From Pedobacter borealis DSM 19626 (GTDB taxonomy: Bacteria; Bacteroidota; Bacteroidia; Sphingobacteriales; Sphingobacteriaceae), in assembly GCF_000708285.2 (NCBI RefSeq), contig NZ_JAUG01000006.1, forward strand, positions 41,315 to 105,314: a DNA stretch of 64,000 nt, in the 5' to 3' direction. This document shows positions 1-9,934 of the stretch, piece by piece. The first letter of the stretch is position 1, and each line of letters opens with the position of its first letter. A program made the position numbers and the translations under genes. The notes under the pieces were generated by a model. It was not told where the DNA came from, did no database searches, and saw only the letters and a list, made by a program, of their open reading frames with translations.

Positions 1-3000
1 AAACTCGCAGCTTTTGCCTTCTGACCGAGTAGGGTTAGGGTTTCTAAAATCATGGCTTCGTCGCGTACATCGGAGCCATAAGTTCCGCCCAATTGTTTGT
101 AAGCCTGAATGGATGTATCTAAACCTCTGATCATATTTTGAGCAACATCATTTTGTCCGGCCAGTTTATAAGCAGCTGCCAATCGCCATTTAGCAGTGAT
201 TGATAAATATTCAAAAGCTTTTAAACGGTTCATTGCTGCCATTTCAGGTTTTTTAGCTAAGGCAAGCATATACAAACGATAGGCCTGAGACAAATCTCCA
301 CCATAAAAATTATTACTGTTTGGCGCCCAGTTTGCTGCTTTTGATTTTTGATAACGCAAAAGTTCATCCAAAAGGCCAACAGGAAGGGTATAACCAGCAT
401 TTTGTGCTTCAACAAGGAAATGTCCGGCATAATTGCTTCCCCATTCATCAGAACTACCTTCGCCCGGCCAGTAAGACAAACCGCCATCTGTAGTTTGGAA
501 ACCTTTCAGCCTATTTATACCGGCTTTAATGTTTTTCTCTGTTGTGGCTTTTTGTTGTTCATTCAAGGGACTCAATCTATCCAAAAAGAGTTGAGGAAAT
601 ATACCCGAAGTAGTTTGCTCAATACAGCCATGCGGATATTGGATAAGGTAACTCAATCTTTTACCAAGGTTGATCGCAGGGATAGAAGAAACTTCCAGTG
701 AACCAGAATTTGTTCCTGTCATACCGATTGGCAAATAGTTTACCGCCCATTTGGTATGCGGCTGAACCGTTGCAGACACCACGTTGGTTACATATGGGTT
801 TGGATTTCTGATATCCATTTCCACATCGTAAACAGTTTTTTCAGCACCACTTTGTGCAATCACTTTTACTTTGGCAATGCCTACTGTGTTGGGTGCTTTC
901 ACCTCGAAATAGGTCATTTGCTCACCTGTTTGTTTGTAGTAAAGCTGCTGTTTGTTACTTCCTTGAACAATTAAATTATTTGCCTGGAGTTGTACTGATA
1001 CATTTTTAAGGTTGTTCTCTGTAGCAAAAACGGTTACTGGTAAGGTGAAACTTTCTCCCGGACCGATAACCCTTGGCAAAGTAGCCAAAACCATTAAGGG
1101 CTTCTTAACTTGAACTGATTTTTCGGTAAAACCATATGCAGCATCCTGCCCGGCAACTACCATAGCTCTTACCGCACCAATATATTGAGGCAATTTAAAT
1201 TTGTGTGTTTTACTTTCGCCTTTGCTAATGGTAAATGGCCCCATAAATTTAACCACTGCTTTAAAACGGTTGGCTTTTGCTGGATTTAAGTTCTTGTTGA
1301 TGCTACCATCACCACCAATGCTTAAAATGCGTTCTAAATTCCCTCCCCATGCACCTAACACATAGTCGAATAGGTCCCATGTTTTTACGCCCAAACCTTC
1401 GCAGGCATAAAATGCACCATGTGGATCAGGTGTTTTAAAACGTGTTAAATCTAATAAACCTTCATCTACTAGGGCAATGGTATAGGTCATTGCTTTACCG
1501 TTTTGCTCAGCAACAGTGATGGTGTTTTCGGTTTCAGGCTTGATTTTATCCAACATTTTTATGGTTGGTTTTAGGATGGTCTGCGGATCTTCAACCGAAA
1601 GCGGAATAGCACCATACATCCTGATTGGTAAATCGTTAACCGTTTGTGCATGCGGCTGTAATAAAGTAATATTGGCAAAAACATTAGGTGCCATCTCTTT
1701 CTCAGCTTTGAACTTAAATTGCGTTTGTCCGGCTTTGGTATCTACCCAGAAGGTTTTTAATACCCGGCTTCCATTTTCAATGGAGATTAACGCTCTTCCG
1801 TTTTTACCAGTTGGGATGGTTAAGGTAATATCCTCTCCAACAGTAAATTTTTCCTTATTAGCAGTGAAAGATAACATAGACGCCTCAGTTGGGTTGCTGC
1901 CCTGTTCGCGCTGTGCCCAGCCCGGCCAATCTACATAAACAGATTTTCCGGTAATATGTCCACCATTGGCATCACGCACCAAAATTAAATAACGGCCCCA
2001 TTCTGGTTCATCAATACGTAAATCCCAGCTCCCTTTTCCGTTAGTCAGATTCACTTGATGGCTTTCTATCAATTTGTTATACTGGTTTTGGGTAAAGTTA
2101 GCGTAGGTATATTGATCGTCCTGTTCCCACCACCAACGCCATTGTGTTTTATATAATTCTACCTGAACGGTTTTGGTTCCGCTCAACAGTTTTCCATCGG
2201 TATTTACATTTACAATTTCGATTTTATGCGCTTTGCCAGTAACCAGCATACCGCTCAAACGGTCGCCTTTTTCTGATCGGATACCCAAATAACTGCTATA
2301 CACATGATAGGGTATGCTGAAATTATCGATGCTGAAATTACCTCCGGGTTCGAAAACTTTGGTTGTAAAGTTTGCCCTTAACACGCCAGGAGCGGTATTG
2401 TTCTCATTGAGGTTGGTGTTAATCTGCGCTGTACCGTTCTGGTTTAAAGTGCCTTCGAAAATGGTTTTAACCTGCGATTCGAAGTTAACCGTTGGGTTAT
2501 CGAAACTAAAACCCTCAAAGCCTTTAAATTTAGTCTCTGTAGTGTTTAAGTTTACATCAACCTTCGCTTTTAAGTTTTGCGCAACAGCACCGAATAGCCA
2601 TTTGGCCGATAGGGTAGCGGCTGATGTTCCTGAACTTAAATATGCCCTATTGCCAACGTTAAAATCAATTTTCAAACGGTTTGGCATTACGGTTTCGATT
2701 TTTAGGGTTTTGGTAAATGTAGCACCGCCTGCTTTAACTTTCGCCATCCAGTTACCCGTTGGCGCTGTACTTTCAGTAGCGGTTTTAAAGGTGTAGAATC
2801 CGTTTAATGGCTTGCCATTAATTAATCTTTTATAAAGCTGGCCTTTGGGATTATAGAACTCCATGGTTACCGGATAATTAGCAGGAAGTTTTTTTAGTTT
2901 GTCTTCCAGCACGAAAGAAACAAATAAACTGTCGCCCGGCCTCCAAACGCCACGCTCGCCATAAATAAAGCCTTTTAAGCCACTTTGAACTACGTCACCG

Positions 3001-4865
3001 CCAACATCGAAGCGGCTTAACGGAAGTGAGCTTCCGTCGTCTAATTTAAGGTAGCCGCGTTCTGAACCATTTTTAGCGATCAATAAGAAAGGCTGACGTT
3101 TCAGGTCAAAACTTGCAAAGCCATCACCATCAGTTTTAGTAGTGAATATGATCTGTTTTTGGTAATCCATCAACTCCAGGTTTACACCACTTAATGGTTT
3201 TGCCGTTAATAAGTCTGTTGCAACAATAAGCATGCTGTTATCGTTACCACGTTTGGCCACCAAACCAATATTCGAGGCAACTAAGTTTCTGCTGGCCCAG
3301 CGCTGGTTAGTGTAAAACGATGGCGTACATGGATTGTCTTTATCATTCCACCTGTAATTTGGCGGGTAATAATTATTGTAACGCTGCCAAAAGTCATCGT
3401 CTTCGTCAATCTTTTCACCATAACCTTCATCATCTCCATATTCGGCTTCTTTCTCATTACCATCGGCTTTTTCTTCTCCGGTTTTACAATTGTAAGCATT
3501 GTATTCCCGTCTGAAAGCAATGGTAACGCGGTACATGGCACCAGGCTCAGTACGGATCATTTTGTCAAGATCGAGGGTGAAACGGTTCTTTTTATGGAGG
3601 TTAAGCGCCTTGTCTTCATCTAATCGCACCGTTTTTTGCAGAATAGGTTTTGCTACCCTACGCAACTCGTTACCATCTTTATAACTATTCGTTTGAAAAA
3701 ACTGCGGTATGTTGTTTTCGTAGATTTTGATCACGGTAACATCAACAGCCTTTAAATTAATCGCTTCGAAAGGTAAAACCAGCTTTCCTGAGTTGGGTAA
3801 AATGATACCATTACCTGCAATGGTAACGGCCGGTAATTTATCCTCGAAAACAAGATTGGCTACTTTACCGTTTGGAAGTGTTTTCGCATTGATGTTTTCT
3901 ACTCCTGCATTCACACTTAAAGTATAATTGCCTTTAAGTTCTTCGGTAGCATAAACTTTAACCTGACTGGCATCAATGGTATATCTTAAATCGCTCAGAT
4001 TGCCCAGCGTAATCATACCTGTTAAATCCTGTCCTACACCAATGGGTTCAGAAAATTGTACCAATGCATAATCTTCTTCGCCCTGAATGGCCTTCATATC
4101 CAGTATTTCGAATTTATTTATCGCCGGAACACGGATTTCTACTTCTCCTTTTTGTTCTGCGTCGATGGCATCGCCATCCCAATCTATTTTTAAATTTTGA
4201 TCGTTTCCAGTCTTTTTTATGCTATCGATAGTGAATTTTGAAGTGTTTTTTGCCGGATCATGCTGCCATTTGATTTTTAGCTTTTGGTCAAAATCCAATG
4301 AAATCGTTTTCTCTATTTTATTGGTTTCTTCTACGTCAGCAGTAGCCACTTCGCCGGTTAATTTCATATAATCCATTGCAGTATTGTTCTGCGAAACCAA
4401 TCCGTTTTGAGAAAGCATAATCCCTGGGGTAATTACTTTAAACTCAAAGTCGAAATCTTCAAGGCCTTTTTCTGTAGCAGAAACTTCCGAAAGTTTGAAT
4501 GTAGCTTCGTAGTTTTTGCCAGGTTTGAGGTTTTCATCAGGTCTAAATTCAACCGTTTGCGGATCTATCCAATAGGTTTTGCCCGAGATAGAAGGGGAGA
4601 AGTCGAACAGTTCGCGTGAATCTGCTTTGCCCAGATCCTGCATACCTGTTGCCGCATTGGCTAAATGAACTCTGATAAAACTCTTTTTGGAAATGGTTCC
4701 GGAAGTATAGGCTTCGATATATTTTGCATAAGCCTGATTTTCTTCATGATTTTTTTTCTTTCTATTGAAATAAATAAATACAATTGCCGCTATAGAAACA
4801 GCAAGTAAACCGATGAAGATAAATTTCTTTTTAGAGGAAGATTGGTAGGTAGATGGTTGTTCCAT
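1..4865 (-). CDS. alpha-2-macroglobulin family protein (C-terminus cut by window edge)
   Basis: The reading frame is open from an ATG at 4865 to the window edge, about 1,621 residues. Bacterial members trap attacking proteases in the periplasm. The bait region is cleaved and a thioester then cross-links the protease. The thioester motif Cys-Ile-Glu-Gln is visible in the segment HGCIEQTTSG, with Cys at about residue 1414. A single hydrophobic segment (about residues 15-33), flanked by Lys-rich stretches, forms a signal anchor. There is no lipobox Cys, unlike the lipoprotein E. coli YfhM, so the protein is probably held in the inner membrane by a transmembrane helix. MG-type beta domains and a Trp-rich central part (WRWWWEQDD) are seen. 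The frame is consistent from start to thioester. In many genomes the next gene is penicillin-binding protein 1C, which would lie outside this window. Confidence 0.9.
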   Translation of the reverse strand, partial: MEQPSTYQSSSKKKFIFIGLLAVSIAAIVFIYFNRKKKNHEENQAYAKYIEAYTSGTISKKSFIRVHLANAATGMQDLGKADSRELFDFSPSISGKTYWIDPQTVEFRPDENLKPGKNYEATFKLSEVSATEKGLEDFDFEFKVITPGIMLSQNGLVSQNNTAMDYMKLTGEVATADVEETNKIEKTISLDFDQKLKIKWQHDPAKNTSKFTIDSIKKTGNDQNLKIDWDGDAIDAEQKGEVEIRVPAINKFEILDMKAIQGEEDYALVQFSEPIGVGQDLTGMITLGNLSDLRYTIDASQVKVYATEELKGNYTLSVNAGVENINAKTLPNGKVANLVFEDKLPAVTIAGNGIILPNSGKLVLPFEAINLKAVDVTVIKIYENNIPQFFQTNSYKDGNELRRVAKPILQKTVRLDEDKALNLHKKNRFTLDLDKMIRTEPGAMYRVTIAFRREYNAYNCKTGEEKADGNEKEAEYGDDEGYGEKIDEDDDFWQRYNNYYPPNYRWNDKDNPCTPSFYTNQRWASRNLVASNIGLVAKRGNDNSMLIVATDLLTAKPLSGVNLELMDYQKQIIFTTKTDGDGFASFDLKRQPFLLIAKNGSERGYLKLDDGSSLPLSRFDVGGDVVQSGLKGFIYGERGVWRPGDSLFVSFVLEDKLKKLPANYPVTMEFYNPKGQLYKRLINGKPLNGFYTFKTATESTAPTGNWMAKVKAGGATFTKTLKIETVMPNRLKIDFNVGNRAYLSSGTSAATLSAKWLFGAVAQNLKAKVDVNLNTTETKFKGFEGFSFDNPTVNFESQVKTIFEGTLNQNGTAQINTNLNENNTAPGVLRANFTTKVFEPGGNFSIDNFSIPYHVYSSYLGIRSEKGDRLSGMLVTGKAHKIEIVNVNTDGKLLSGTKTVQVELYKTQWRWWWEQDDQYTYANFTQNQYNKLIESHQVNLTNGKGSWDLRIDEPEWGRYLILVRDANGGHITGKSVYVDWPGWAQREQGSNPTEASMLSFTANKEKFTVGEDITLTIPTGKNGRALISIENGSRVLKTFWVDTKAGQTQFKFKAEKEMAPNVFANITLLQPHAQTVNDLPIRMYGAIPLSVEDPQTILKPTIKMLDKIKPETENTITVAEQNGKAMTYTIALVDEGLLDLTRFKTPDPHGAFYACEGLGVKTWDLFDYVLGAWGGNLERILSIGGDGSINKNLNPAKANRFKAVVKFMGPFTISKGESKTHKFKLPQYIGAVRAMVVAGQDAAYGFTEKSVQVKKPLMVLATLPRVIGPGESFTLPVTVFATENNLKNVSVQLQANNLIVQGSNKQQLYYKQTGEQMTYFEVKAPNTVGIAKVKVIAQSGAEKTVYDVEMDIRNPNPYVTNVVSATVQPHTKWAVNYLPIGMTGTNSGSLEVSSIPAINLGKRLSYLIQYPHGCIEQTTSGIFPQLFLDRLSPLNEQQKATTEKNIKAGINRLKGFQTTDGGLSYWPGEGSSDEWGSNYAGHFLVEAQNAGYTLPVGLLDELLRYQKSKAANWAPNSNNFYGGDLSQAYRLYMLALAKKPEMAAMNRLKAFEYLSITAKWRLAAAYKLAGQNDVAQNMIRGLDTSIQAYKQLGGTYGSDVRDEAMILETLTLLGQKAKAAS

Positions 4866-5001
4866 GTTTGAAATTCGTTAAGATAAATGAGGGTATAATG
4901 TTACGGTAAAAGCAATAGATGTGTCGCAATTTATCCTTTGCATCCGAAACCCTATATTCCATCCGAAAATAAACTAAAATTCACGTTAAAATAAATTATG
5001 T

Positions 5002-5033
5002 TGAAAATTAACACTTAGGGTTTGTTCCTTTGC
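5002..5033 (+). promoter_or_regulatory. Bacteroidota-type promoter candidate
   Basis: A TTG at 5002-5004 lies 21 bases before TTCCTTTG at 5026-5033, close to the TAnnTTTG -7 box. It would start transcription near 5040, so the secreted-protein gene would begin at the ATG at 5079 and not at an upstream one. Confidence 0.35.
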
Positions 5034-5078
5034 ATGGTTTTGGATAAGTTTACAACATTAACCCCAATACAACCAGAT

Positions 5079-5501
5079 ATGATAAAGAAACTCTTGATTT
5101 TTTCGGGCCTGTTATTTTCGACCAGTTTTTGTTTTGCCCAAAAAACTGAAGTAGAAGATGCCGTAAGCAAATTAACCAAACTGATGGTTACACCAGATAG
5201 TTTGGCGCTTGATAAAATAATTTTGAATAACCTAAGTTACGGGCATTCGAGTGGAAAAATTCAAACCAAGCAGGAATTTATGCATTCGTTACTTTCTGGA
5301 GAATCTGATTTTGTGGATATTAATTTAACTGATCAAACTGTCGTTGTTCAGAATAAAACAGCTTTGGTTCGTCATACACTAAACGCCAAAACAAATGATA
5401 AAAATGTTCCGGGAAATGTGAAATTGTATATTCTTTTAATCTGGAGTAAAGAAAAATCGGGCTGGAAATTAATTGGAAGACAAGCGGTTAAGGTGCCTTA
5501 G
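5079..5501 (+). CDS. secreted NTF2-like / DUF4440 family protein
   Basis: This protein of about 140 residues begins with a clear signal peptide (MIKKLLIFSGLLFSTSFCFAQ) ending in the FAQ cleavage site common in this phylum. The mature part has the pattern of the SnoaL/NTF2-like fold of DUF4440: an N-terminal helix, a mid segment around NLSYGHSSGKIQTKQEF, and C-terminal strands ending WKLIGRQAVKVP. Members bind small ligands, but no catalytic role can be assigned from the sequence. An in-frame ATG at 5022 exists, but it would put extra residues before the signal peptide and lies upstream of the likely transcription start. The stop is directly followed by the inverted repeat that precedes the next gene. 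Confidence 0.8.
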   Translation: MIKKLLIFSGLLFSTSFCFAQKTEVEDAVSKLTKLMVTPDSLALDKIILNNLSYGHSSGKIQTKQEFMHSLLSGESDFVDINLTDQTVVVQNKTALVRHTLNAKTNDKNVPGNVKLYILLIWSKEKSGWKLIGRQAVKVP

Positions 5502-5508
5502 TTGGATG

Positions 5509-5547
5509 AATTTACAATTTCGGAATTTGATTCCGAAATTGTAAATT
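5509..5547. repeat. perfect 17-bp inverted repeat before the ATPase start
   Basis: The arms aatttacaatttcggaa (5509-5525) and its exact complement (5531-5547) are separated by five bases. The repeat sits between the stop of the upstream gene (5501) and the ATG at 5553. It is AT-rich with no T-run, so it fits an operator, a translational hairpin or a mobile-palindrome scar better than a terminator. Confidence 0.85.
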
Positions 5548-5552
5548 TGTTT

Positions 5553-6704
5553 ATGATCCAACGACTAGCTGAAAAAGAACTACTAGAATTAAGTGCGCAA
5601 TTTAAATCTGTAGCAGTAATTGGCCCCCGCCAGTCAGGTAAAACCACATTAACTAAAAGTGTTTTCCCAAACAAGCCATACGTTTCTTTAGAAAATCCAG
5701 ATACTCGTTTGTTTGCGGAAGATGATCCTCGCGGTTTTTTAAGTCAATTTCCTGAAGGTGCCATTTTAGATGAGGCACAAAGAACACCTAATCTTTTTTC
5801 ATATCTCCAACAAATTCTTGATGAGTCCTTATCTCCAGGGAAATTTATTATTACAGGTTCTAATAATTTTCTTTTACAGGAAAGTATAGTTCAAAGTTTA
5901 GCGGGTAGAATTGCTTATATAAAACTTTTGCCTTTTTCAATCCCAGAGTTGAAAGCTGCAGATATCGTTTTTGATAATGTAAATGAGTATCTTATTAAAG
6001 GGGGGTATCCGCCAATTTATGACCAAAATATTCCTTCATACAAATGGCATCAAAATTATATTCAAACTTATTTAGAAAAAGATGTAAGGCAAATCAAGAA
6101 TATAACAAATTTATCCGTATTCGAGCGGTTTTTAAGGTTGTGCGCAGGTAGGGTTGGACAATTACTGAATATGAATAGCTTAGGAATTGAGGTAGGGGTG
6201 GATAGTAAAACTATAGCATCATGGATTGGCATTTTAGAAAGTAGTTTTGTTGTATATCTTTTAAAACCCCATCATCAAAATTTTAATAAACGAGTGGTAA
6301 AAATGCCTAAGCTATATTTTTATGATACTGGATTAGCGGCTGCACTTCTAGGCATACAAAATGAATCTCAACTGGATACCCATCCGGTTAAAGGAAGTCT
6401 TTTTGAAAATATGATTGTTGTTGAAATGTTAAAGAGCAGGTTTAACTTAGGTTTGAGCGACAATATTTTCTTTTGGCGAGATAACGTGGGGAACGAAATT
6501 GATATGCTGATTGATGATGCAGAAAAATTGGTGCCTATTGAAATTAAAGCTGGTAAAACGATTAACAGCGATTACTTTAAGGGAATTACTTTTTGGAATA
6601 AATTAACAGGCAGTACAGGTGGGCAAATAATATATGCAGGCAATGAAAAACAATTAAGAAGCAATGATATTAATATATTTCCGTGGAATAATACAGATTT
6701 TTAA
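5553..6704 (+). CDS. AAA-family ATPase with C-terminal DUF4143 domain
   Basis: This is a protein of about 383 residues of the AAA_14 + DUF4143 family, which is widespread in Bacteroidota and of unknown function. Seen directly: a Walker A motif GPRQSGKTT (about residues 24-32), a Walker B-like ILDEAQ, a sensor-like TGSNN, and a C-terminal half with EIDML ... PIEIKAG. That last pattern resembles the PD-(D/E)xK nuclease-like core noted for DUF4143. The ATG at 5553 (MIQRLAEKELLEL) is chosen because the family normally begins this way. The longer frame starts with a TTG and would translate the inverted repeat. It is a single gene, with no toxin-antitoxin partner visible. Its role could be in defence or DNA transactions, but this is not shown. 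Confidence 0.88.
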   Translation: MIQRLAEKELLELSAQFKSVAVIGPRQSGKTTLTKSVFPNKPYVSLENPDTRLFAEDDPRGFLSQFPEGAILDEAQRTPNLFSYLQQILDESLSPGKFIITGSNNFLLQESIVQSLAGRIAYIKLLPFSIPELKAADIVFDNVNEYLIKGGYPPIYDQNIPSYKWHQNYIQTYLEKDVRQIKNITNLSVFERFLRLCAGRVGQLLNMNSLGIEVGVDSKTIASWIGILESSFVVYLLKPHHQNFNKRVVKMPKLYFYDTGLAAALLGIQNESQLDTHPVKGSLFENMIVVEMLKSRFNLGLSDNIFFWRDNVGNEIDMLIDDAEKLVPIEIKAGKTINSDYFKGITFWNKLTGSTGGQIIYAGNEKQLRSNDINIFPWNNTDF

Positions 6705-6713
6705 TCTTTTTGC

Positions 6714-7127
6714 TTACTTAATCATCACCCCAGGTCTGTTTACCAGCGGAATCTTGATCATATTGGAATCGATGATGCTTTCAGGCAAGAAAATAAATTT
6801 TTTGTCATAAATAGTGCTACCAATGTAATAGCTTAGCCAATATTCGTTGGTTAAGCCGAAAACTTCCGGATCTATGGCTTCCACTCCTGCAAAAGAATTT
6901 GCTTCCATGTCGCCTACAAAATGCCTTAAAACAGAAGTTTTTACCTGCTTTCCGTCTTTTTCTCCATAACCTTTAGAGCTGATCAATACATTGGTAATCG
7001 GTTCGTTTTTTAAATTAACGAGATAAACCGTCCAGCTTTTTACTTCAGGTGTTTCGCCCATCAATACAACGGCCATTGCGATATCTTCAACTGTATTTTC
7101 TGGTAAATCTGCTTTCATAACCACCAT
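6714..7127 (-). CDS. conserved hypothetical protein
   Basis: This small soluble protein of 137 residues has no signal peptide or membrane segment. I do not recognise a named domain. It is rich in beta-type segments (KSWTVYLVNLKNEPITNVLISSKGYG) and ends in IKIPLVNRPGVMIK. The coding pattern is convincing and it is likely a lineage-restricted cytoplasmic protein. A second ATG three codons on (7118) could be the true start. It converges on the ATPase gene, with nine bases between their stops, and a REP-like repeat lies directly upstream. Confidence 0.7.
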   Translation of the reverse strand: MVVMKADLPENTVEDIAMAVVLMGETPEVKSWTVYLVNLKNEPITNVLISSKGYGEKDGKQVKTSVLRHFVGDMEANSFAGVEAIDPEVFGLTNEYWLSYYIGSTIYDKKFIFLPESIIDSNMIKIPLVNRPGVMIK

Positions 7128-7131
7128 TTGT

Positions 7132-7194
7132 CGTCATGCTGAATTTATTTCAGTATCTTTATGATAAAGACTCTGAAACAAGTTCAGAGTGACG
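7132..7194. repeat. REP-like palindromic repeat (GTCA-GCTGAA type)
   Basis: The halves 7132-7157 (cgtcatgctgaatttatttc...) and 7169-7194 (...agttcagagtgacg) are imperfect inverted copies flanking a short AT-rich centre. A related half-copy, gtcaccctgaattcatttta, is at 25894-25918. It fills the gap between topA and the upstream gene. Confidence 0.65.
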
Positions 7195-7202
7195 GTACTA
7201 AT

Positions 7203-9764
7203 TTATTTTTTCTTCGCTACAGCCTTTTTAGCTGGGGCTTTTTTCTTTGCCGGTGCTTTTTTCTTCGTTTCGAAAGCATTAGGCACCTGCTCTACAATCA
7301 TTTTTTTAACCACTTCCAAATCAATATCAACCAATTCTTCCGGTGTATATTTTTGCTTGGTAGCCTCGTTATTCCTCAATTTAAGCATCAACTTGCCAAA
7401 ACGGATAAATGGTCCCCAACGGCCGTTTTCGATAGAAATTTTTTCAGCATCCCAGGTTTTAATGTATCTGTTAGCCTCTTTTTCTACTTTTTTGCCGATT
7501 AAAGTATTAATATCTTCTTGCGATAGGTTGTCAAAATCGTAGCCTTTTGCTGGAATATTGATAAACAGATCGTTCCATTTAATAAACGGACCAAAACGGC
7601 CTTTGCCCTTTGTTACGCCTAAACCTTCGTAATAGGCAATAGGTGCATCATCATCCATTTTCTGGCGGATAATTTCAACTGCTCTTTCATAAGTAACCGA
7701 TAAAGGCTCCTCGTTTTTAGGAAGGGAAATAAAACTTTCGCCCCATTTTACATAAGGACCAAAACGGCCAACACCAATCATTACTTCTTTACCTTCAAAA
7801 TCAGGAAGCTGGAAAGGAAGTTTAAACAGCTCCAGCGCATCATCTAAAGTAATGGTTGCAACAGATTGTGTGCGCATTAAGCTCGCATACCGAGGTTTTT
7901 CGGCCTCATCAAGCTCTCCAATTTGAACCAATGGTCCAAATTTACCAACCTTGGTATATACATTTTTACCCGTGGCAGGGTCTAAACCCAACAAGCGTTC
8001 GCCAGTGGCACGTTCTGCAGTTTCAAGCGTAGTTTCTACTTCGCTATGAAATGGATTATAGAACGAGTGCAGCATTTTAGTCCACTCTTGTAAACCCTGG
8101 GCAATTTCATCAAATTCTTTCTCCACCTTTGCCGTGAAGTTAAAATCGACAATGCCTTTGAAATGTTCTACCAAGAAATCGTTTACTACCTCACCAATAT
8201 CGGTAGGGAAGAGTTTTGATTTCTCCGCACCGGTAATTTCTGATTTTATTTCTTTTTTTACCTGCCCATCAGCTAAAATGATAGAAGTAAACTTACGTTG
8301 TTTGCCATCTCTATCTTCTTTAACCACATAACCACGGTTTTGTACCGTAGAAATGGTTGGTGCATAAGTAGACGGGCGGCCAATGCCCAGTTCTTCTAGT
8401 TTTTTAACCAAACTGGCCTCAGTATATCTTGCTGGCGGACGCGAATAACGCTCGGTTGCCTGCATTTCTTTTAAAAATAGTTCCTGTCCCTTGCTTAACG
8501 GAGGTAAAATTGCGCCACCTTCTTTTTCTTCGTTTTCTTCATCATCGGTAGATTCCAGATAAACTTTTAAGAAACCGTCAAATTTTAATACCTCACCTTC
8601 GGCAACTAAGTGTTCTTTTCGGGTTGAGGCGGTGATCTGAGCGGTTGTTTTTTCGAATAATGCTTCGCTCATTTGTGAAGCAATAGAGCGTTTCCAGATT
8701 AAATCGTACAGGCGTTTTTCGGAAATATCGCCGTCTACACTGTGTCTGTCGAAATAAGTAGGGCGGATGGCTTCGTGAGCCTCCTGGGCACCAGCAGATT
8801 TTGTTTTATAAACGCGGTGTTGGTGGTATTTATCACCATATGCAGATTTAATCTCAGCAGCAGCCGCATTTAATGCAGTTTCTGATAAGTTTACAGAGTC
8901 TGTTCTCATGTAGGTAATCTTACCTGCTTCGTACAGTCTTTGTGCAACCTGCATGGTTCTGGCTACCGAAAATCCTAATTTTCTGGAGGCTTCTTGTTGT
9001 AAGGTTGAAGTGGTAAATGGGGCTGCAGGATTACGTTTTGCCGGCCTTGTTTCTAAACTAGTGATATCGAACCTGGCATTTGCACAGTCCTGAAGAAATT
9101 TTTCAGCATCAGCCTCATTTTCGAAGCGTTGTGGCAATTCTGCTTTTACAATTTCTTTTCCTTTGCCGGTAGCAAACTGGGCAGTAATTTTATAGGCAGC
9201 AGCTGCATTAAAGTTTAAAACTTCTCTTTCTCTGTCAACAATTAAACGTACAGCAACTGATTGTACACGGCCTGCAGATAATGATGGTTTTACCTTTTTC
9301 CATAAAACAGGAGAAAGTTCGAAACCCACCAAACGATCTAATACGCGGCGTGCCTGTTGGGCATTTACCAGATTATAATCAATTCCCCGCGGACTATCGA
9401 TTGCTTTTAAAATTGCTGGTTTGGTAATTTCATGAAAAACGATGCGTTTTGTTTTCTCCACTTTTAGGCCTAAAGTTTCGAATAAGTGCCACGAAATAGC
9501 TTCCCCTTCACGGTCCTCATCGGATGCTAGCCATACCATTTCGGCTTCCTTAGCTAGTTTTTTAAGCTCGGCGACAATGTTTTTCTTGTCGGCGGGTACC
9601 TCGTATGTCTGCGCAAAATTATTTTTGATATCAATGGCCATATCACCTTTAACTAAATCGCGGATGTGGCCATAGCTAGATTTCACAAGAAAATCTTTGC
9701 CTAGGTAGCCTTCTATAGTTTTAGCTTTTGCGGGTGACTCGACGATTAATAAATTTTTGGCCAT
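7203..9764 (-). CDS. topA: DNA topoisomerase I (type IA)
   Basis: This 853-residue enzyme relaxes negative supercoils by transient cleavage of one strand. The N-terminal Toprim domain begins IVESPAKAKTIEGYLG and has the acidic DEDREGE segment. The active-site Tyr is in the motif ITYMRTDS, at residue 285 by codon count. The C-terminal part carries repeated GRFGPYVKWGE / GRFGPFIKWND / GRWGPFIRFGK modules (the topo-C repeats of bacterial enzymes without zinc fingers). It ends in a Lys/Ala-rich tail of KKKAPAK units, a DNA-binding extension common in this phylum. The start MAKNLLIVESPAK fits the family, and the length is typical. It is transcribed alone, with a long non-coding stretch upstream. 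Confidence 0.98.
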   Translation of the reverse strand: MAKNLLIVESPAKAKTIEGYLGKDFLVKSSYGHIRDLVKGDMAIDIKNNFAQTYEVPADKKNIVAELKKLAKEAEMVWLASDEDREGEAISWHLFETLGLKVEKTKRIVFHEITKPAILKAIDSPRGIDYNLVNAQQARRVLDRLVGFELSPVLWKKVKPSLSAGRVQSVAVRLIVDREREVLNFNAAAAYKITAQFATGKGKEIVKAELPQRFENEADAEKFLQDCANARFDITSLETRPAKRNPAAPFTTSTLQQEASRKLGFSVARTMQVAQRLYEAGKITYMRTDSVNLSETALNAAAAEIKSAYGDKYHQHRVYKTKSAGAQEAHEAIRPTYFDRHSVDGDISEKRLYDLIWKRSIASQMSEALFEKTTAQITASTRKEHLVAEGEVLKFDGFLKVYLESTDDEENEEKEGGAILPPLSKGQELFLKEMQATERYSRPPARYTEASLVKKLEELGIGRPSTYAPTISTVQNRGYVVKEDRDGKQRKFTSIILADGQVKKEIKSEITGAEKSKLFPTDIGEVVNDFLVEHFKGIVDFNFTAKVEKEFDEIAQGLQEWTKMLHSFYNPFHSEVETTLETAERATGERLLGLDPATGKNVYTKVGKFGPLVQIGELDEAEKPRYASLMRTQSVATITLDDALELFKLPFQLPDFEGKEVMIGVGRFGPYVKWGESFISLPKNEEPLSVTYERAVEIIRQKMDDDAPIAYYEGLGVTKGKGRFGPFIKWNDLFINIPAKGYDFDNLSQEDINTLIGKKVEKEANRYIKTWDAEKISIENGRWGPFIRFGKLMLKLRNNEATKQKYTPEELVDIDLEVVKKMIVEQVPNAFETKKKAPAKKKAPAKKAVAKKK

Positions 9765-9934
9765 GAAATACGTTTTTGTGCAAATAAAGCTATAATTAAA
9801 GCATAAATCAAAACATGAATAGAATTAAATACAATTTTTTTATTAAATGCAGCGGAAATATGTTGGTTTATAGCTTGATTTCAATGTGGTTTTAATCTTT
9901 TTTTTGGAAAAGCAATATTAGTAATTTGTAGGTA

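Noticed and set aside
7189..7542. Plus-strand frame rich in Phe and Ala
   Set aside because: It is the mirror of the Lys/Ala-rich tail and zinc-free repeats of topA.
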